Origin: Aurelia coerulea | Taxonomy: Eukaryota > Cnidaria > Scyphozoa > Semaeostomeae > Ulmaridae | Assembly: GCA_039566865.1 (NCBI GenBank) | Contig: CM076953.1 | Location: forward strand, 496,001 to 560,000 | Length of the DNA stretch: 64,000 nt | Direction of reading: 5' to 3' | In this document: in pieces, positions 27,601 through 33,600 of the stretch | How the letters are laid out: every line of letters begins with the position of its first letter | Numbering within the stretch: the first letter of the stretch is position 1 | The notes under the pieces: model-generated | Database searches by the model: none | What the model saw: the letters and a program-made list of their open reading frames with translations, nothing else | What the model was told of the DNA's origin: nothing | Made by a program: the position numbers and the translations under genes

Positions 27601-30600
27601 GCGCGATATGACGTCACTTCGCTCAAATTGCTTATTTGAATACGTAATTTCACAAGGACAAAGCAAAAAATAGTGGAAAAAGTATCATACATCATTCATA
27701 GCAGTATTATCTTGTATTTTATCATCAATCATACCAACCCCGGACTTGTCCTTTAATTCCCAGCAGTAGTTATCCCGAGTTATCCAAGAGTTTCTTATTG
27801 TTGTGTCTTGCTCAATCTTTGGAAAATTTGATTGACAGATTTTGGCGAGAAGTTCTTAGGCGGCCGAAAAATGAAAAAAATCGTCAAATGTTAATTGAGA
27901 TTTTGACTAAGAATCAAACTCAACATTGGCACAGTGTGCGATTTGCCATGGCCTGTCAAAAGAGAATACTAGTTCTGGTACACCAGGCAGCAGTGGAGAG
28001 CTTTTATATTGTCATGTAAATTTCAAAAGCTTACCGTTTTTAATTTGTTCCTAAACATATGAACCATAACGAGATTTATTGCCTCCAGCTTACTGAGCAA
28101 AGCTACCTTGAGCATACCAAAGGGAGACTTGATCTATGAATAAACAGACAAACACAGTAGCATTACGCAGGGGTCAAAAAGGACAAGTTTGTGAAAAGGC
28201 ACAAGTTTGTGAAAAGGCAAGAGTCGAAAGAACGTAAGTTGAAGCTTTACAAGACAAAAGGAAATCTCCAGTCTCGTCAGTTTATTTCTATGGCTTATGA
28301 AGATGTGGCTACAAATCATAAAAAATTACAAAAACAGCTTAAATAACAATGAAATGGATATGAATAAAGTGAATAATTCTTCAAGCTTTGATAAAACAAA
28401 TTAAAGAAGCAAAGTGCATGGGGCAGGGAGATTTCGTGCAGGCTATTTGGCTAAGCATAATGGCTTCCTTCAATACATCCTATCCTAGCAGTTCGTTGGT
28501 CATTTAGATTGATAAAGAGTGGTACAATAAGCTGCATAAGTAAAAGGGACATGTGAATGAATAAAAACATCAAACATATTGAATAAATAAACATTATTCC
28601 TGAGCTTTGATTTGATGTTTTTGATCTGGGTTCTTTTTCTGAGTTTTTCCCAGAAAATCAGAAGCATTCGTCACTACAACAATTTCTATTCTATTCTATT
28701 TTTACCTTTTTAGGCACGGTAGCCCCGTCAGTACTAAAGGGCTGCTTTTCAGGGGGCTGTGGCAAACGATTAAAAACTTAATAAAAAATTAGAAAAATCA
28801 TCATCTTCAGAATTTCTCACTAATTTTCTTTTAATCTTCGTTTGAAAGTGGCAAGGGAGGAAGCCTGTTGTACGTCTTATTCAAGCTGATAAGAATTCAA
28901 TGATAAGAAAGTTATAAAATACCAACCATATTCAAATATGGACGTGTTTTCATCCCACAATTATGTAAACTCTTCGCTACATACACCAACAGTTCAGCCC
29001 TTTCAATTACCGAGAAAAACCTTTGCTTGTGACAACTTGGTTTGGGCATGGGAGGAAGGTCAGGCTGACTGTTCTGCAGCTGTAAAACAGAAGAGATCAA
29101 CCTCCTAGAATTTAGGATCTCATGAATACGGAAAAAACGTAAATCATATTTAATCAGATCGTTTAGAACAACTCGAGGCAGTCTGCAACTTTCGACTCTT
29201 ATCGGATATTTTCAGCTGTGATGGAAGCATCTAGCAAATATCAACAACATATATCCTGAATTTTGATAAATGCACAAATGATTATTTAGAAAACATACAA
29301 AGCAAAGGAAACATACGGTTCTCTAGCCTGCGTGCAGACAATACCTAACTGAGGAAAAGGTATAGTCTGCGCAACGCCGCTCAATTTCGTGTATTGTATG
29401 CGTCAGCTATTTATTTCAATGGCATTTGAATGACCCTTTCTCCTTGGCGTCTGTTTATTGTCTGCAGTAGGGTAGTTAAAATTCCAGAGTATTGTGTTGC
29501 TAATGAAAATTGCCTAGAGAACAAAGTGAAACCTGAGATTTAATCACATGATTGCCGTTCTCAAATCTGATTGCTTCCTTGCTTCACGGGAAAGTCATTT
29601 TATTGGCTGCTACAACAATAAGCTTTCTTTGTTATCACCATTGCGAAATAAATGCTGAAGCACGCACTACACAACAGTGAGCGGCGCTGCGCAGACTATA
29701 CCTTTTCCTTGGGTATAGTCTGCACGCAGGCTAACGGTTCTCAGTTCTGAATTTTCCTGTTTTCATACGATGTATTTCGTTATACCAGCACCTCTAAGGG
29801 GACCATTATGGAAATAAGGTCAGCTTGACCTTTTAACGCTATCCCTGCCACTGTGATTAGGGGTGTTTATCTTTACGTTTTTAACATTAAATATTGTATT
29901 GTATCTATCTTTATATTATATAACTTATAACTTGTAAATACTTGTAAATATCGTGGCAAATTTATACATACTACATACATACATACATACATACATACAT
30001 ACATACATACATACATACATTACATACATACATACTACATACATACATACCTTTGGTAGATAAGGTACTTAACGAGAAATTGTCAAAAGATTCAGAGGCA
30101 AAAAACGAGAAGATTTAGCACACTGAGGCCTTACCGACTAGTCTCGTCATCAGAGTGTGACTTAAAACAGAACTGTTTCAAGTCACACAAGGATGACGAC
30201 ACAAGTCAGAAAGGCCTCCGTGTGCTAAATCTTCTCATTTTTTGCATCCGAATCTTTTTACAATTTCATACATACGTACATACACACACATTCTAGTACA
30301 ATATTTGACAACTTTTACCCTGTCATTTTGCTAAAAATACTTTGCAGACTTGAACCCTTAATGATATAAAACAAAGGTGTGCACGTAAATGTGAGGTATC
30401 CAGACTACTAAGTTGGTTTTTCTTTCATGGAAATATGAATCCTTAGAAATTAATATTTCATAACAAAACCTACCACATCAACTGTTTCATTGAATTGAAA
30501 AGTAGCTCCTGCTTCAGTTTTCAAAATAGTTTTGGACATTTGTGATACGAGTTTGAGTTTTAGAGCACTGATTTGTTCTAGGCTTGATAATGAATTCATT

Positions 30601-33600
30601 GATGTCACGTTCATCTGGGAGGAAAGATCGTTAAAAAGATGTCAGTGAGAAAAAGAATACCGATTAGTTCGGTCTATCGATGAGAAATCAGCATTAATCA
30701 ATGACTAATCAATGCCAAAATGTTTTTGATAGTTAATTTGAATATAGATATCTTGATTGAAGATATTGGTTCCTCGAGTGTTGAAACATTAATGTCAACC
30801 TCTCTGTCACCTCCAAGCATAGATACATCATTTGCTCTCACTTCCAAACCAAAGCTTTGGTGTTTTCGTCAAAGTAAATTCTTGAAGCACAGTGAATAAA
30901 TCAACAATATCCTGCATGCATTTTGCACGCAACTTAAATCATGTAATATTCTGCTTGCTAGAAGTCACCCATTGTGTTGTTTTTAACTTCGATTTCCTTC
31001 TTGAATTTGCTCAGGCCAAAACGTCAAAGCTCTTATTTGGAAGTGGAAGCAAATTTGAACTTTCAAGATTAACTTTTCAGTTCTCAAAGCACCAATATCA
31101 ACAAATGATGTGACTATGTTCAAATTAAGTATCAAGGTAATAAAAATATCAATCAAGGTATTAAAAATTAAATTACAAACAATAAAAATAATTGTGTCAA
31201 AGAGAAAAAAGCAATTGAAATTATTAAATTCACAGCTCAATGGTCAAAGTCATTATTTGTTTGAAACAGGAAATCCTTGGGCGACTTCTTTTTGTCACAG
31301 TAACATTAATTCTGGTTTGTGTTCCCACCAATTATGACTACACTCAATCCAAATTTGATGCACAACGCCCAATGGGTGTTTTGGCATGTTCTCTTTTGCC
31401 ATCTTTCACATTACTTCTGCAGAGGCATCCCACAAGAACTGATTATAAGTGTAACATTTTCTGCCCTCGCATGTTATCCCTATCATACCTGGTGGGAGGT
31501 GATTGAACCAAAATACATTCATCCAAAATGTATTGCATTGAACAAATCATAAGATTTTAAATTTACAAAATAGAGCTGAAAATATAGATACCCAAAGTTT
31601 ACTTGAACATTGCTGTGTTTCACAGAATGAAGCATTGCTACAACCTAAAAGAAATAATATATGAGGGCTGAAAAACTTCTAAGTGCTAAAAAACAAACAT
31701 GATGTGTCTGGAGTGTGGTGTCAACAGCGGTTTCTTGATTTTGCCCCAAAGATAACTTATGCTGCGGGCAAGGCGATTAGATTTTAAGTAGTGAAAACTA
31801 ATCGGCCCTTCTAGTAATGTTCAGGCAAGCTGGTCATAAATTGATGCATGAAAAACAAAGGAAGACAATATCTAAAGTCAATAGCAATTTGCTTCTTGGT
31901 GTGAACAATAGACAATTACGCTGAAAATGGTGGCAAGGAACTTTTAACCAAGATGCATTGCGTTCTAATTACGAATCATTAACAATTCCATAGGAATTCT
32001 AATAAAGAGCGCAATGCATCTTGGTAAAAGGTTCCTTGCCGCCATTTTTAGCGTAATCGTCTATTCAGGAGAACCATTTACAGCCCCTCCCTCTGGCATT
32101 TAAAGGGAGCTTGGAGGGGAACAAGAGTTATAACTCTCTCCAAAAATGGCCTCCTATCCAAATAAAATGAACAGAAGAGTTTTTCTTGTGACAGTTTTTG
32201 GGTTATGGATTATTACAGCCTCCTTACAACCCCAACTTCACATCTCATATTAGACAGATTACAGTGCATTATTTATCGATTTTATTTTTTAATTATATGT
32301 AGCATGGATGTACATTGTATGTAGTTTAGCTTTTTTCAAACAATGCCATGGGGTAGTCATAGTCTTTGCTCCTTGTGGTATCGTCCTTGTAGTATTGTAA
32401 AGTAGCTTGTAGGTAGAACAATCCATAGCATGTATTGTAAATTTCTAATGGAATACATGAAAAAGAAAAAAATGCCCAGAGGCATAATACTGAAGAAGCA
32501 TACTAAATAAAAGTATTCTTAAGTTATCAAGACATCCAGTACTAGTGCAAAAAAATTTCCAACAAAGTGTGCATGCCACAATAATATGTATGGTTTATTG
32601 CTACTTGATACCTGGTAAATCTGCAGGTTCTGCTTTGCTAAACATGAATGCCAGCAATTTGCGCAATCTATTTCTTTGGCAGGGAGGCTGAAGACTCTGT
32701 TCATTTGAAAACGTTGCATTGAACCAGGCTTGAGTGTAAGTAACGATACCAATGTCTTTAGCTTCATAAAAGAATGCTGATGTTGTCAGAGTGCAAAATG
32801 TTTCTTTGTAACATTCATAGCAAGATCCATTTCCTCCTGTAATCAAAACATATGGAAAAAATGCATTGTATGTACTGTAATTTGCATCTTTATGAAAAAT
32901 AATTCAATTATCAAACTTTCCAAGACATTTGCTTAATTTTGCTGATTCTCCATGATTTAAGCTAAAAAGGAGATTACACCCTGAGTTCAGTTCCATCATT
33001 TTAAGATCATACATCACATATGAAAATCATAACTAAACTTAATTTAACTAAAATACAACTTATGATGCAAATCAACTAAACTGGGGATGGAATAGTAGAT
33101 ATTGTACCGTATGTGGGGAATTTCTCAATGATGAGCTCACTCAGTAGTACAATAAAAATCCGGACATAAGGACCTACAATTTTCCAAGTCAGCCTGGGTC
33201 CTTAAACAATGAATACATTGGATTGGTCCTTATAAAACAATAGATGATTACGCTAAAGATGGTGGTGAGGAACTTTTTACCAAGATGCATTGCGTTTGAA
33301 TAACAAATCTTTAACAATTCTATAGGAATTCGATTAAAGAACACAGTGCATCTTGGTAGAAACTTCCTCGCTGCCATCTTTAGCATAATCGCCTATTGCA
33401 AATTCGTCGGAATGACCCCAAAACAGTTTTGGAAGTTATTAAAGACTTTTAAGAATGTTTGTTATTTGATGACTATAGACAAATTCAGTCTCAAGGTTCT
33501 TAATCCACTAGGCCCTTATACATGGGCTTTTACTGAAAGACTAATAAAGGAGAAAGCAACAACAAGTGTTATTGACCCATGTGATGGGCTCTTTTAATTA

